From assembly GCF_000368925.1 (NCBI RefSeq), contig NZ_KB849755.1, forward strand, positions 1,043,675 to 1,107,674: DNA of 64,000 nucleotides, in the 5' to 3' direction. Made by a program: the position numbers and the translations under genes. This document shows positions 9,157 to 17,676 of this stretch, piece after piece. The stretch's first letter is position 1. The number at the start of each line of letters is the position of its first letter. The notes below the pieces were generated by a model. It worked only from the letters and a program-made list of their open reading frames with translations, was not told the DNA's origin and ran no database searches. Source of the stretch: Acinetobacter bereziniae LMG 1003 = CIP 70.12. GTDB taxonomy: Bacteria > Pseudomonadota > Gammaproteobacteria > Pseudomonadales > Moraxellaceae.

Positions 9157-9942
9157 CTATTGCGCTGTATAACCGCCATCCATCACCACAGCTTGCCCCG
9201 TGACGCCTGCTGCTTTTTCACTGGCTAGAAAAATTGCATAATCTGCGATTTCTTCAACATTCAGTAATCGTTTTTGTGGCACCATAGCTAAAATAACGTC
9301 CTCAAGTGCGCTTGTTTCACTGACATTACGCGTTTTTGCCAAATCTTTTATTTGACCACGGACCAAGGGTGTATCTACATAACCCGGACATAATGCATTG
9401 ACGGTAATACCATCTCGTGCAGACTCTAAAGCTGCCACTTTCGTTAAACCAATCACGCCATGTTTCGCGCTGTTATAACCTGCTTTTCCAGCAAAGCCGA
9501 TTAGACCATTGATCGAAGCCATATTGATAATACGACCATACTTTTGTGCTTTCATGATTGGAAATACATGTTTAATTCCAATAAAAGAACCCACCAACAT
9601 TACATTTAACAACTTTTGATAAATATCTGTTGGGAACTCTTCGATTGAAGCAACATGCTGAAAACCAGCATTGTTAATCAGAATGTCTAAACGCCCATAG
9701 GTCTTTTGCGTTAACTCAATCGCTGCAGCATAAGCATCTTCATTGGAAACATCACAAGGCGCAGATAAAGCGTCAAATCCATCCTTTTGTAAAGCAAAAA
9801 CGGCTTCATTGCATTTATCCGCATTCATATCCGAAATGACGACTTTTGCACCTTCAAGTGCGAACTTTTTAGCGATTTCAAGCCCAATACCACTTGCTGA
9901 ACCTGTGATAAATGCAACCTTATCTTTGAGAAGTTGACTCAT
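9157..9942 (-). CDS. bdhA: 3-hydroxybutyrate dehydrogenase (SDR family)
   Basis: Short-chain dehydrogenase that oxidises D-3-hydroxybutyrate to acetoacetate with NAD in the cytoplasm. Motifs seen: TGSASGIG cofactor loop, NNAG, and catalytic Ser-Tyr-Lys as MASING..GYNSAKHG. The C-terminal strings LCPGYVDTPLV and TGQAVVMDGGYTAQ are typical of the 3-hydroxybutyrate dehydrogenase group. The ORF runs upstream to 10050 into the permease gene. The ATG at 9942 has AGGGAG six bases before it and gives MSQLLKDKVAFITG (261 aa), so I use it. It lies 34 bases after the permease and is probably co-transcribed with it. Confidence 0.9.
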   Translation of the reverse strand: MSQLLKDKVAFITGSASGIGLEIAKKFALEGAKVVISDMNADKCNEAVFALQKDGFDALSAPCDVSNEDAYAAAIELTQKTYGRLDILINNAGFQHVASIEEFPTDIYQKLLNVMLVGSFIGIKHVFPIMKAQKYGRIINMASINGLIGFAGKAGYNSAKHGVIGLTKVAALESARDGITVNALCPGYVDTPLVRGQIKDLAKTRNVSETSALEDVILAMVPQKRLLNVEEIADYAIFLASEKAAGVTGQAVVMDGGYTAQ

Positions 9943-9976
9943 GTTTGACTCCCTGTGTTGCTTCTTCAATATAAAC

Positions 9977-11401
9977 TTAGACAATACCAAACCATGTAAA
10001 TGCTGCAATCGCAACAAACACCGCAATGGTTTTAATGATCGTAATGGCAAAAATATCTTTATACGATTGTTTATGAGTAAGCCCTGTTACGGCAAGTAAA
10101 GTAATGACTGCGCCATTATGAGGTAAGGTGTCCATACCTCCTGAAGCCATTGCGACGATACGATGCATCACCTCAGCAGGAATTCCCATTGCAGCGATTG
10201 CTGCATTGTACTGATCAGCCATTGCGCTCAACGCAATACTCATACCGCCTGAGGCTGAACCTGTAATCCCTGCTAAAACAGTGGTCGTAACTGCACCATT
10301 GACCAATGGATTGGTAAAAGTATGTCCCAAAGCATGACTAATCACTGCAAAACCTGGCAATGCTGCAATGATGGCACCGAAACCGTACTCAGATGCAGTA
10401 TTCATCACCGCAAGTAAAGAGCCACCAATACTTGCATTGACCCCTTCTTTAAAACTGGTGGATACACGGCGGTAATCAAACATAATGGCGGTAATAATAC
10501 CCACGATTAATGCTAAACCGACCGCCCAAATCGCCGATGTTTTAGCGACATCCACAGTATAGTTCGCCAGTCCAATTGCATTAAAATCAAAGCCGTTCGG
10601 GTACCATTGTTTAATCGCGGTGGATAAATATTTATTCATCACAGCCACCAAAATCAATGGGACAAATGCCATAAATTGGCGTAGTCCAGAACCATTATCC
10701 TGTTGTTGAGATTGACTTTCGAATTGTTGTAATTCAGCCTCAGTCAATGTAATACCAGAAGTAAATCCATCACCATTGCGTGCAGCAACACGGCGACGCC
10801 ATTCCAAATAACTTAAACCGACACCCAAAACAAAAATTGCCCCAATAATTCCTAAAAAAGGTGCGGCATAAATATTGGTTCCGAAAAATGTAGTTGGAAT
10901 AACATTCTGAATCTGAGGTGTGCCCGGTAAGGCATCCATCGTAAACGAGAAAGCACCTAGTGCAATTGTGCCTGGAATCAAACGTTTTGGAATATTGGCT
11001 TGTCTAAACAATTGGTTTGCAAACGGATAGACTGCAAAAACCACCACAAACAAACTTACACCACTATAGGTGAGAATCGCGCCTAGAAGCACAACGGTCA
11101 ACATGGCATTTTTGGAGCCAATGAGCTCGACAATGGTTTTGGCAATTGATTCTGCAATACCAGACATTTCAACAACTTTACCGAAAATTGCCCCAAGTAA
11201 AAAAACCAGGAAATAATCTTTAATAAAGCCCACCATTTTTGGCATAAACACACCAGAATAAAATGGTAAAACGTTGGCTGGATTGATCAGTAAGACGGCA
11301 AATAAGGCACAAATCGGTGCCATGAGAATCACAGAAAATCCTCTGTAAGCGGTATACATCAACAGCCCGAGAGAAAGCAAAATTATACCCAGTTCCCACA
11401 T
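9977..11401 (-). CDS. GntP-family permease, likely 3-hydroxybutyrate transporter
   Basis: Inner-membrane transporter of the GntP/gluconate family with about a dozen hydrophobic segments over 474 residues. Family features include the FTMDALPGTPQIQNVIPT motif near residue 155-172 and the C-terminal ASGGMDTLPHNGAVITLL. Its position directly upstream of bdhA and across from the scoAB genes indicates uptake of D-3-hydroxybutyrate or a related short hydroxy acid. A substrate of gluconate cannot be excluded from sequence alone, but the context argues against it. Confidence 0.85.
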   Translation of the reverse strand: MWELGIILLSLGLLMYTAYRGFSVILMAPICALFAVLLINPANVLPFYSGVFMPKMVGFIKDYFLVFLLGAIFGKVVEMSGIAESIAKTIVELIGSKNAMLTVVLLGAILTYSGVSLFVVVFAVYPFANQLFRQANIPKRLIPGTIALGAFSFTMDALPGTPQIQNVIPTTFFGTNIYAAPFLGIIGAIFVLGVGLSYLEWRRRVAARNGDGFTSGITLTEAELQQFESQSQQQDNGSGLRQFMAFVPLILVAVMNKYLSTAIKQWYPNGFDFNAIGLANYTVDVAKTSAIWAVGLALIVGIITAIMFDYRRVSTSFKEGVNASIGGSLLAVMNTASEYGFGAIIAALPGFAVISHALGHTFTNPLVNGAVTTTVLAGITGSASGGMSIALSAMADQYNAAIAAMGIPAEVMHRIVAMASGGMDTLPHNGAVITLLAVTGLTHKQSYKDIFAITIIKTIAVFVAIAAFTWFGIV

Positions 11402-11998
11402 ATCTTTTACTCCGTCCTTAAAGCATATATGTCTAAATCCACCTTGTTTTTTATTTCAAATCATCACAAGGCAGTCCCATCCATTGATATGAATGAGTTA
11501 TTCAATAAATAAAAATGGATAGTTAGAAAAATTAATTTTCATCAATACATTGAGCATTTATAAATCATCCAGATTTATAAATTGGAATATCCATATCCAA
11601 ATTATCAATAAAACTATAATCCAAATTTTTAGGGATATTATTTGAAAATATTTATCAGTTAATATGAAAAGCTCATAAATTGAAGCAGATTTATTTTTGT
11701 GTTGACTTAATGGGTACTGATATAAAAAAACAAAGTGATGATTTTCAAGATCATTCATGAAAAAGTAGCCCATTCATTCTTTTACAAATTCAAGATTAGC
11801 TTGGTTTATCCATACACAATCAATATTTACTCACATAAAAATTAACTTAAACCATTAATAAAATTGAAATTTTATTAATGGATTGAACTCAGCTGATTGA
11901 GTAAACACAATATAATTTAAGTGCTTAAATGATTGGTTATACGATCAAAGATTCTGAGTTTAGCGTATCATAGTGCTAAAGATCAGTGAGGTAGAGTT
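11402..11998. other. Divergent promoter region, permease/bdhA versus LysR
   Basis: About 600 AT-rich bases between divergent genes. A near-perfect palindrome at 11853-11880 (CATTAATAAAATT with its complement) could be the LysR binding site. A 71-codon ORF at 11558-11773 on the minus strand has no recognisable features and was not called. Confidence 0.4.
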
Positions 11999-12880
11999 AT
12001 GACACTCAAACAATTAAAAGCATTTTTAGTCCTTGCCCGCACATTAAACTATGCCAATGCTGCCAATGAGCTTTGTTTGAGTCAATCCGCTTTAAGTTTA
12101 AGTATCAAAAGCTTAGAAGATGAACTTGGCGGAAAACTGTTTAAACGCAATACCCGTCGTGTCGATCTTACTGCGGAAGGAAATGCTTTAATCCCATTTG
12201 CCAAAAAGCTTTTAGCCAATTGGGAAGACATGGAAAGAGACGTTAAACAACGTTTTAAGCTGCATCGAGGGACACTCAATATTGCCTCTATGCCTTTCGC
12301 AACACATGCTATTTTACCCGCAGTACTCAACGAATTTAACAAGCATCATCCCAATATCAATTTTTCAATCCATGATATTCCCAATGAAAAAATTATTGAA
12401 AAAGTACAAGAAGGTATTTTTGAACTTGGTATTTGCTTTGAACCTCAACACAATGATCAATTAATTTTTAAACCCTTCTTCAATGAAGATTTTTTGGCAT
12501 TACTTCCTAAAGACCATGTACTCGCCAAACATCAATCAGTAACATGGCAAGAATTATGTTCGTATCCCTTTATAACACTACAAAAACCTTCAATCATTCG
12601 ACATGTGGTTGAAGAAAAATGTGCTCAGAATGATTTAATTTTGGATTTAAAAATCGAGTGTCATCAAATCAGTTCTCTTTCCCATTTTGTGGCTTTTGGC
12701 ATGGGTGTCAGTGCAATTCCACGGCATTTTCAAAATTATATCGACAAAGAAAATAACCTATTGATTGAAATTGAAGATGGACAAGTCAATCTTCCTGTAG
12801 GCGTGATTTATAAAAAAGACTTTGAACTCTCCAATATCTCCTCTCAATTTATCGAAACCTTGTTGGCATATCAGTTTTAA
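11999..12880 (+). CDS. LysR-family regulator of the ketone-body genes
   Basis: Transcription regulator with the N-terminal LysR helix-turn-helix (TLKQLKAFLVLARTLNYANAANELCLSQSALSLSIKSLEDEL, in pieces, residues 2-45) and a periplasmic-binding-like effector domain. It sits between the divergent permease-bdhA genes and the downstream scoAB genes, so it probably controls both in response to hydroxybutyrate or acetoacetate. The ATG is preceded by GAGGT. The effector is inferred from context only. Confidence 0.85.
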   Translation: MTLKQLKAFLVLARTLNYANAANELCLSQSALSLSIKSLEDELGGKLFKRNTRRVDLTAEGNALIPFAKKLLANWEDMERDVKQRFKLHRGTLNIASMPFATHAILPAVLNEFNKHHPNINFSIHDIPNEKIIEKVQEGIFELGICFEPQHNDQLIFKPFFNEDFLALLPKDHVLAKHQSVTWQELCSYPFITLQKPSIIRHVVEEKCAQNDLILDLKIECHQISSLSHFVAFGMGVSAIPRHFQNYIDKENNLLIEIEDGQVNLPVGVIYKKDFELSNISSQFIETLLAYQF

Positions 12881-13022
12881 AGCTTCCTGCAAATCAATAA
12901 AATTCAATGTTTTTAACGAAAAATTAATGAGTTTTTCTCATTGAACATTTGAAAGAATCAATTTCTAAAATCATTTATGCAGTGCTAATAATAAAGGCTC
13001 TAAAGGACATAGAGTTAAAACG

Positions 13023-13724
13023 ATGAACAAAGTTGTCGCGAGTGCGCATGAAGCTTTAGCTGATGTAGTTGCAAACAATCAGACCTTTGCTGTGGGCGGA
13101 TTTGGATTATGTGGAATCCCAGAAGCATTAATTGATGCCTTAAAAGAAACGGGCGTAACAGGTTTAACCTGCATTTCAAACAATGCTGGCGTTGATGATT
13201 TTGGTCTAGGCAAACTTTTACAAACCAAACAAATTAAAAAAATGATTTCATCCTATGTGGGTGAAAATAAAGAATTTGAACGTCAATATCTGAATGGTGA
13301 ACTTGAAGTTGAACTGACTCCTCAAGGGACATTGGCGGAAAAATTACGTGCTGGCGGTGCAGGCATTCCTGCATTTTTTACCCAAACAGGTGTAGGTACA
13401 CTGGTTGCAGAAGGAAAAGAAGTTCGTAATTTTGCTGGCAAAGACTATATCCTTGAACATGCCTTGATTGCAGATATTGCCTTGATAAAAGCTTACAAAG
13501 CAGATAAAGCGGGTAATCTGATTTTCCGTAAAACAGCACGTAACTTTAATCCAGAATGCGCCATGGCAGGAAAATTGACCATCGTTGAGGTTGAGGAAAT
13601 TGTTGAAATTGGTGAACTAGATCCTGATTCAATTCATCTACCAGGCATCTATGTCAGTCGTATCATCTTGAATGCACAACCTGAAAAACGAATCGAACAA
13701 TTGACATTGAAGACGGAGGCTTAA
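13023..13724 (+). CDS. scoA: 3-oxoacid CoA-transferase subunit A
   Basis: Alpha subunit of the class I CoA-transferase that activates acetoacetate using succinyl-CoA or acetyl-CoA. The glycine-rich AVGGFGLCGIPEAL motif lies near residue 20-33, with SNNAGVDDFGLG near 55. The length of 233 aa fits ScoA/AtoD. It is followed after 2 bases by scoB, with which it forms the functional heterodimer. The pathway read from neighbours is 3-hydroxybutyrate uptake, oxidation to acetoacetate by BdhA, then CoA transfer here. Confidence 0.92.
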   Translation: MNKVVASAHEALADVVANNQTFAVGGFGLCGIPEALIDALKETGVTGLTCISNNAGVDDFGLGKLLQTKQIKKMISSYVGENKEFERQYLNGELEVELTPQGTLAEKLRAGGAGIPAFFTQTGVGTLVAEGKEVRNFAGKDYILEHALIADIALIKAYKADKAGNLIFRKTARNFNPECAMAGKLTIVEVEEIVEIGELDPDSIHLPGIYVSRIILNAQPEKRIEQLTLKTEA

Positions 13725-13726
13725 TC

Positions 13727-14374
13727 ATGGCTTGGACGCGTAATGAAATGGCTGAGCGAGCTGCTCAAGAACTTGAAGATGGTTTTTATGTCAACCTAGG
13801 TATCGGATTGCCGACACTGGTTGCAAACTATATTCCTGAGCATATCGATGTCTGGCTACAATCTGAAAATGGTTTATTGGGAATAGATGAATTTCCAACT
13901 CAAGAAACTGTAGATGCGGATTTAATCAATGCAGGCAAACAAACCGTCACTGCACGTCAAGGTGCTGCATTTTTCTCTAGTGCTGAATCTTTTGCCATGA
14001 TCCGTGGTGGTAAAGTGAATATTGCCATATTGGGTTCAATGGAAGTTTCTGAAAAAGGTGATTTAGCCAACTGGATGATTCCTGGTAAGAAAGTCAAAGG
14101 AATGGGAGGTGCAATGGATTTGGTTGCTGGTGTTCAAAAAGTTGTGGTTTTGATGGAACACTGTGCCAAAGACGGTAGCCCCAAAATTGTCCCAGAGTGT
14201 TCACTGCCACTTACGGGCAGATTGGTTGTCAACCGCATCATCACTGATCTAGGTGTTATGGATATTACGCCACAAGGCGTTAAATTGGTTGAACTGGCTA
14301 AAGATGTCAGCTTAGAGCAAATTCAGTCTGCGACAGGTGTAAGCTTGATTACAAGCGAGCTTCAAGTTTCTTGA
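13727..14374 (+). CDS. scoB: 3-oxoacid CoA-transferase subunit B
   Basis: Beta subunit carrying the catalytic glutamate. The SENGLLG motif places it at residue 47, the position where class I CoA-transferases form the glutamyl-CoA thioester. Other family strings are VNLGIGLPTLV near residue 22 and MGGAMDLVAG. The 215-aa length is usual. It is tightly coupled to scoA and followed by a bidirectional terminator. Confidence 0.93.
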   Translation: MAWTRNEMAERAAQELEDGFYVNLGIGLPTLVANYIPEHIDVWLQSENGLLGIDEFPTQETVDADLINAGKQTVTARQGAAFFSSAESFAMIRGGKVNIAILGSMEVSEKGDLANWMIPGKKVKGMGGAMDLVAGVQKVVVLMEHCAKDGSPKIVPECSLPLTGRLVVNRIITDLGVMDITPQGVKLVELAKDVSLEQIQSATGVSLITSELQVS

Positions 14375-14378
14375 TCAA

Positions 14379-14409
14379 AAAAAGAGCTGAAATCATTTTC
14401 AGCTCTTTT
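14379..14409. terminator. Bidirectional terminator between scoB and GST
   Basis: The stem AAAGAGCTGAAA / TTTCAGCTCTTT with a short loop is flanked by A- and T-runs, between two convergent genes. Confidence 0.8.
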
Positions 14410-14458
14410 GCTCTTGTTTCGAACAAGTTAATTCACAATACGAAAATCTGCTGTCAAA

Positions 14459-15082
14459 CTAGTTTTGACCATTATTGCCCCATTTTAAATAAGCTTCACG
14501 CTGACTTAAACGTTCATAATAATTTTGAACATACGGAAAATCTATTTTTTCAAATGGTGTTAAGTACCAACGCTGTACAGACAAGCCAATCACAATGTCC
14601 GCTAAAGAAAAGTTTTGCCCTGTGACATAAGACCCTGTTTTTTCTAATTGTTGATCAAGGATCTGCATATGTTTACTCCAAGCCTGAATACTTTGCTCTA
14701 CCCGCTCTAAATCTTGATGTAGAGGTGAATGACGAACCAAATGCATCAGGGCATATGTCCAGCTGTTGTTCAATTCAATCCCCTGCCAATCAATCCACTG
14801 ATCCACTTCAGCACGTTGTTTGGCATCCAAAGGATAAAGGTGTTGTCCATTATATTGATTGGCTAAATATCGAATGATCGAGTTGGATTGCCACAACACA
14901 AAATCCTCATCGATTAAAACAGGAATGGTCGCATTGGGATTCAGCTTTAAAAATGCGGTTTCTTGAGTGGATTGAAAGCCACGCCCCCAATCTTCACGCT
15001 CATAAGAAATATTGAGTTCATCACACAGCCAAAGTAATTTTCTGACATTGATTGAATCAGCTCTTCCAAGAATTTTTATCAC
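14459..15082 (-). CDS. Glutathione S-transferase family protein
   Basis: Soluble GST with an N-terminal thioredoxin-like domain (KILGRADSINVRKLLW, NPNATIPVLID, LWQSNSIIRYLA with the glutathione-binding Gln-Ser) and an all-helical C-terminal domain including the N-capping box FSLADIVIG. The longest frame starts at 15100. There, an AGGAGA ribosome site falls inside the codons, six bases ahead of a GTG at 15082, so the true start is probably that GTG (207 aa). It is convergent with scoAB. The substrate is unknown. Confidence 0.87.
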   Translation of the reverse strand: MIKILGRADSINVRKLLWLCDELNISYEREDWGRGFQSTQETAFLKLNPNATIPVLIDEDFVLWQSNSIIRYLANQYNGQHLYPLDAKQRAEVDQWIDWQGIELNNSWTYALMHLVRHSPLHQDLERVEQSIQAWSKHMQILDQQLEKTGSYVTGQNFSLADIVIGLSVQRWYLTPFEKIDFPYVQNYYERLSQREAYLKWGNNGQN

Positions 15083-15487
15083 AAACCATCTCCTATCCAA
15101 TGCAAATAATATAGCTGAAAATGATGAGAAACATCTGTGTTGAAGATCACATGATCATAAAAATATGATTAAAAAAAATCGTGATATAAATCTTAAAAAT
15201 AAATATGCAGCAATAAGACTAATTCATTCAACTTATTGTCATCTGAGAATTAAAGAAATGAGATATATAAAGCGTTTTAAAATAAAACTTATCTAAAAAC
15301 AAATGCTTCATACAGTCAAATTAAAGTGTAAGCATACATCTATAATCAATGGGTCATTGATACTAAATCATGTGATCATTCAATTGAGTAAATAAATGAT
15401 GCCCAAATGTAGCTAAAAAGTATTTTTATCTAATATTGTCCTTCACAAACAATACAATGACCTATCCGAGATTTTGAGGTTGTACTT
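15083..15487. other. AT-rich intergenic region
   Basis: Divergent promoter region between GST and the MscS-like channel. I see no ORF, RNA gene or conspicuous repeat. Confidence 0.35.
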
Positions 15488-16753
15488 TTGGATAACTTTG
15501 CTTTTTTTAAAAATATTCAGGAATGGTCTGATCAGTATCCGTGGTTAGAAATGCTGACATCATTGTCCATTTTGCTTTTTTTCGCATTTTTAGCAAATTT
15601 TATTGCAAAACAAGTCGTTGTTCGGGGTATACGTAAACTCATTTCAAAAATGAAGTTTGCCTATAGTGAAATTTTCTCTGAACACAGTGTGATTCGAAGA
15701 GTGGCAAACATTGTCCCAGCGATTGTTATTTTAAATGGGATTAGCACAGTTCCGCATTTGTCTGTAAAAGTTGTCAGTCTCGTACAAATGGCATCACAAG
15801 CATTTATCTTCCTCACGATTGCCCTTGCACTCAGTGAACTTCTCAACGTTTTTAACTTATTTTATCAACGTAACCCAAAGTCACTTAATAAACCTATCAA
15901 AGGTTATCTTCAGCTGATCAAACTGATCGTATTTATCGTCTGTGGTTTACTGGTATTGGGTACATTCCTGAAGAAAGACGTATTTACTCTGCTGGCAGGT
16001 TTTGGTGCTATGGCAGCAGTATTGTTATTGGTTTTCCAAAATACCATTCTTTCTTTGGTCGCGTCCGTACAAATTTCTTCTTATGACATGGTACGTATAG
16101 GTGACTGGATTGAAATGCCTTCACTCAATGCCGATGGTGATGTGATTGACATGTCGCTACATACCATCACTGTGCAAAATTTTGATAAAACCTTTACTAC
16201 GATTCCGACCAATAAATTGGTGACGGATACCTTTAGAAACTGGCGCGGTATGAAGTTATTGGGTGCAAGACGGATCAAGCGATCTATCTTTATTGACCAA
16301 ACCAGTATTCACTTCATTACTCAGGAAGAACAACAGAAATTAAAAGCTTTCTTATTGCTGGATCAATATCTGGACAATAAGCAATCTGAGCTAGAGACTT
16401 TTAATCAGCAGTTTGAAAATCAGTCGATCTATAATCAACGTCGCCTGACCAATATCGGAACCTTTCGGGCTTATGTTGAGTTTTATCTAAAACAACATTC
16501 AGGTATTGCAAAAAACCAATCGCTGATCATTCGTCAGTTGCAGCCAACCAGTGAAGGCATACCGCTTGAAATCTACGCATTTGCCAATACAACGGTATGG
16601 AATGACTATGAAGCAATTCAATCTGATATTTTTGACCATTTGATGGCAATTATTCCTGAATTTGGCTTAAGAATTTATCAAGCACCTTCTGGTTCTGATT
16701 TACGTTCATTAGCCAGCCATTCATCCGACAATACCATTAAACATCTATCGTGA
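15488..16753 (+). CDS. MscS-family mechanosensitive channel (YbdG-like)
   Basis: Inner-membrane channel that would relieve osmotic stress. It has about five hydrophobic segments in residues 20-190. The pore-lining helix contains the MscS pattern LLAGFGAMAAVLLLVFQNTILSLVAS in residues about 167-192, followed by a cytoplasmic beta domain (MVRIGDWIEMPS, TTIPTNKLVTDTFRNW). The length of 421 aa and the extra segment in the beta domain resemble E. coli YbdG rather than the shorter MscS. The start is TTG with GAGGT upstream; no closer ATG preserves the first helix. Confidence 0.88.
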   Translation: MDNFAFFKNIQEWSDQYPWLEMLTSLSILLFFAFLANFIAKQVVVRGIRKLISKMKFAYSEIFSEHSVIRRVANIVPAIVILNGISTVPHLSVKVVSLVQMASQAFIFLTIALALSELLNVFNLFYQRNPKSLNKPIKGYLQLIKLIVFIVCGLLVLGTFLKKDVFTLLAGFGAMAAVLLLVFQNTILSLVASVQISSYDMVRIGDWIEMPSLNADGDVIDMSLHTITVQNFDKTFTTIPTNKLVTDTFRNWRGMKLLGARRIKRSIFIDQTSIHFITQEEQQKLKAFLLLDQYLDNKQSELETFNQQFENQSIYNQRRLTNIGTFRAYVEFYLKQHSGIAKNQSLIIRQLQPTSEGIPLEIYAFANTTVWNDYEAIQSDIFDHLMAIIPEFGLRIYQAPSGSDLRSLASHSSDNTIKHLS

Positions 16754-16837
16754 ATAATTGTTCAGGAGCATATCTGCGCCTGAACCATCTGTTTTTGTAT
16801 TGCTCGTGCATTCATTCAGCGCTTTATTATGCTGAGC

Positions 16838-16879
16838 TAAATAAGATATTGCACTGATTAAATAAGATATTGCACTGAT
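16838..16879 (+). repeat. Two tandem copies of a 21-bp unit
   Basis: The unit TAAATAAGATATTGCACTGAT occurs twice in direct tandem (16838-16858 and 16859-16879), followed by the first six bases of a third copy. It is noncoding and lies between the channel gene and the island border. Confidence 0.8.
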
Positions 16880-16970
16880 TAAATACGTTATCCAAACTCA
16901 TGTGAATAATTCGTTTATTCACATGATTACCAATTTTTTAGGATTTATTTTCAATAAATTTATATGTATA

Positions 16971-17003
16971 AAAAAAGCCCTTGTAATCACAAGGGCTTTT
17001 TTA
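16971..17003 (-). terminator. Displaced tRNA-Ser terminator
   Basis: The hairpin AAAAGCCCTTGT / ACAAGGGCTTTT has A- and T-runs on its two sides and ends four bases from the left attachment repeat. If the island were excised this hairpin would sit immediately downstream of tRNA-Ser on the minus strand. It is therefore most simply that gene's original terminator, now 30 kb away. That reading is inference. Confidence 0.7.
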
Positions 17004-17006
17004 GAT

Positions 17007-17023
17007 ATTTGGCGGAAGCGGTG
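17007..17023. repeat. Left attachment site of the island
   Basis: The 17 bases ATTTGGCGGAAGCGGTG are identical to 47321-47337, where they form the 3' end of tRNA-Ser plus three flanking bases. This is the expected footprint of site-specific integration by a tyrosine recombinase into a tRNA gene. Confidence 0.88.
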
Positions 17024-17241
17024 TTAGTCAAATTAAACAACCAAACCACTGATAAACATACAAAAAATAATTTAATTTTAGTTTTTTACTGTTATTTTTA
17101 CTACAATAAAATTTCAACCAATCATTTGTTTATATTTCATTCACCTGACACTATTCTTGCTTAGTAAGCTAATGATTGTAAATTACAAATCATCTTAAAC
17201 TACCCATTCTAAGACAGTTCATGTAATTTTACCTCAATTAA

Positions 17242-17604
17242 GAGTTCATTCGAGAATATATTCAATTAGAAGATTTTATATTCCCCGCCCCACGTAGTGG
17301 TGAAATGCTTTCCGACATGCCATTGACTACACTAATCAAGCGTATGCATGAACAAGAACTAAAAAATGGCTTAGGCTATATTGATCCAAAACAGAATCGT
17401 ATAATTACCACACATGGCTTTCGGTCTACTTTTCGTGACTGGTCTGCGGAAAAAACTAATTATGCGCGTGAAGTCTGTGAACATGTATTAGCGCACAAAC
17501 TACCAGATAAAGTTGAAGCTTCTTACTTGCGTGGAGATTATCTAGATAAACGTAAAGAATTAATGGCAGATTGGGCAGAGCACTGCTCTACGCTTACAGA
17601 GTGA
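17242..17604 (+). pseudogene. Integrase remnant, C-terminal part only
   Basis: The reading frame opens after a stop at 17239 and encodes the last part of a tyrosine integrase. FPAPRSGE and LSDMPLT are followed by THGFRSTFRDW (His and Arg of the active site), LAHKLPDK and ASYLRGDYLDKRKELM with the nucleophile Tyr. The N-terminal DNA-binding part and the first catalytic Arg are absent, so it is non-functional. It is not a copy of the full integrase at 45941-47155: the motif flanks differ. It is probably a relic of an earlier element at the same tRNA site. Confidence 0.8.
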
Positions 17605-17676
17605 TGTAACACATAAACCTTGTATTTCGCCTAACCAAATAATAATCTTACCCTTTATATTTATCATAGAGCCAAC

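Noticed and set aside
11558..11773. 71-codon minus-strand ORF upstream of the LysR gene
   Set aside because: Hydrophobic, AT-driven composition with no ribosome site; more likely promoter DNA.
14371..14625. 84-codon + strand ORF after scoB
   Set aside because: Overlaps the GST gene on the other strand and the terminator; a shadow frame.
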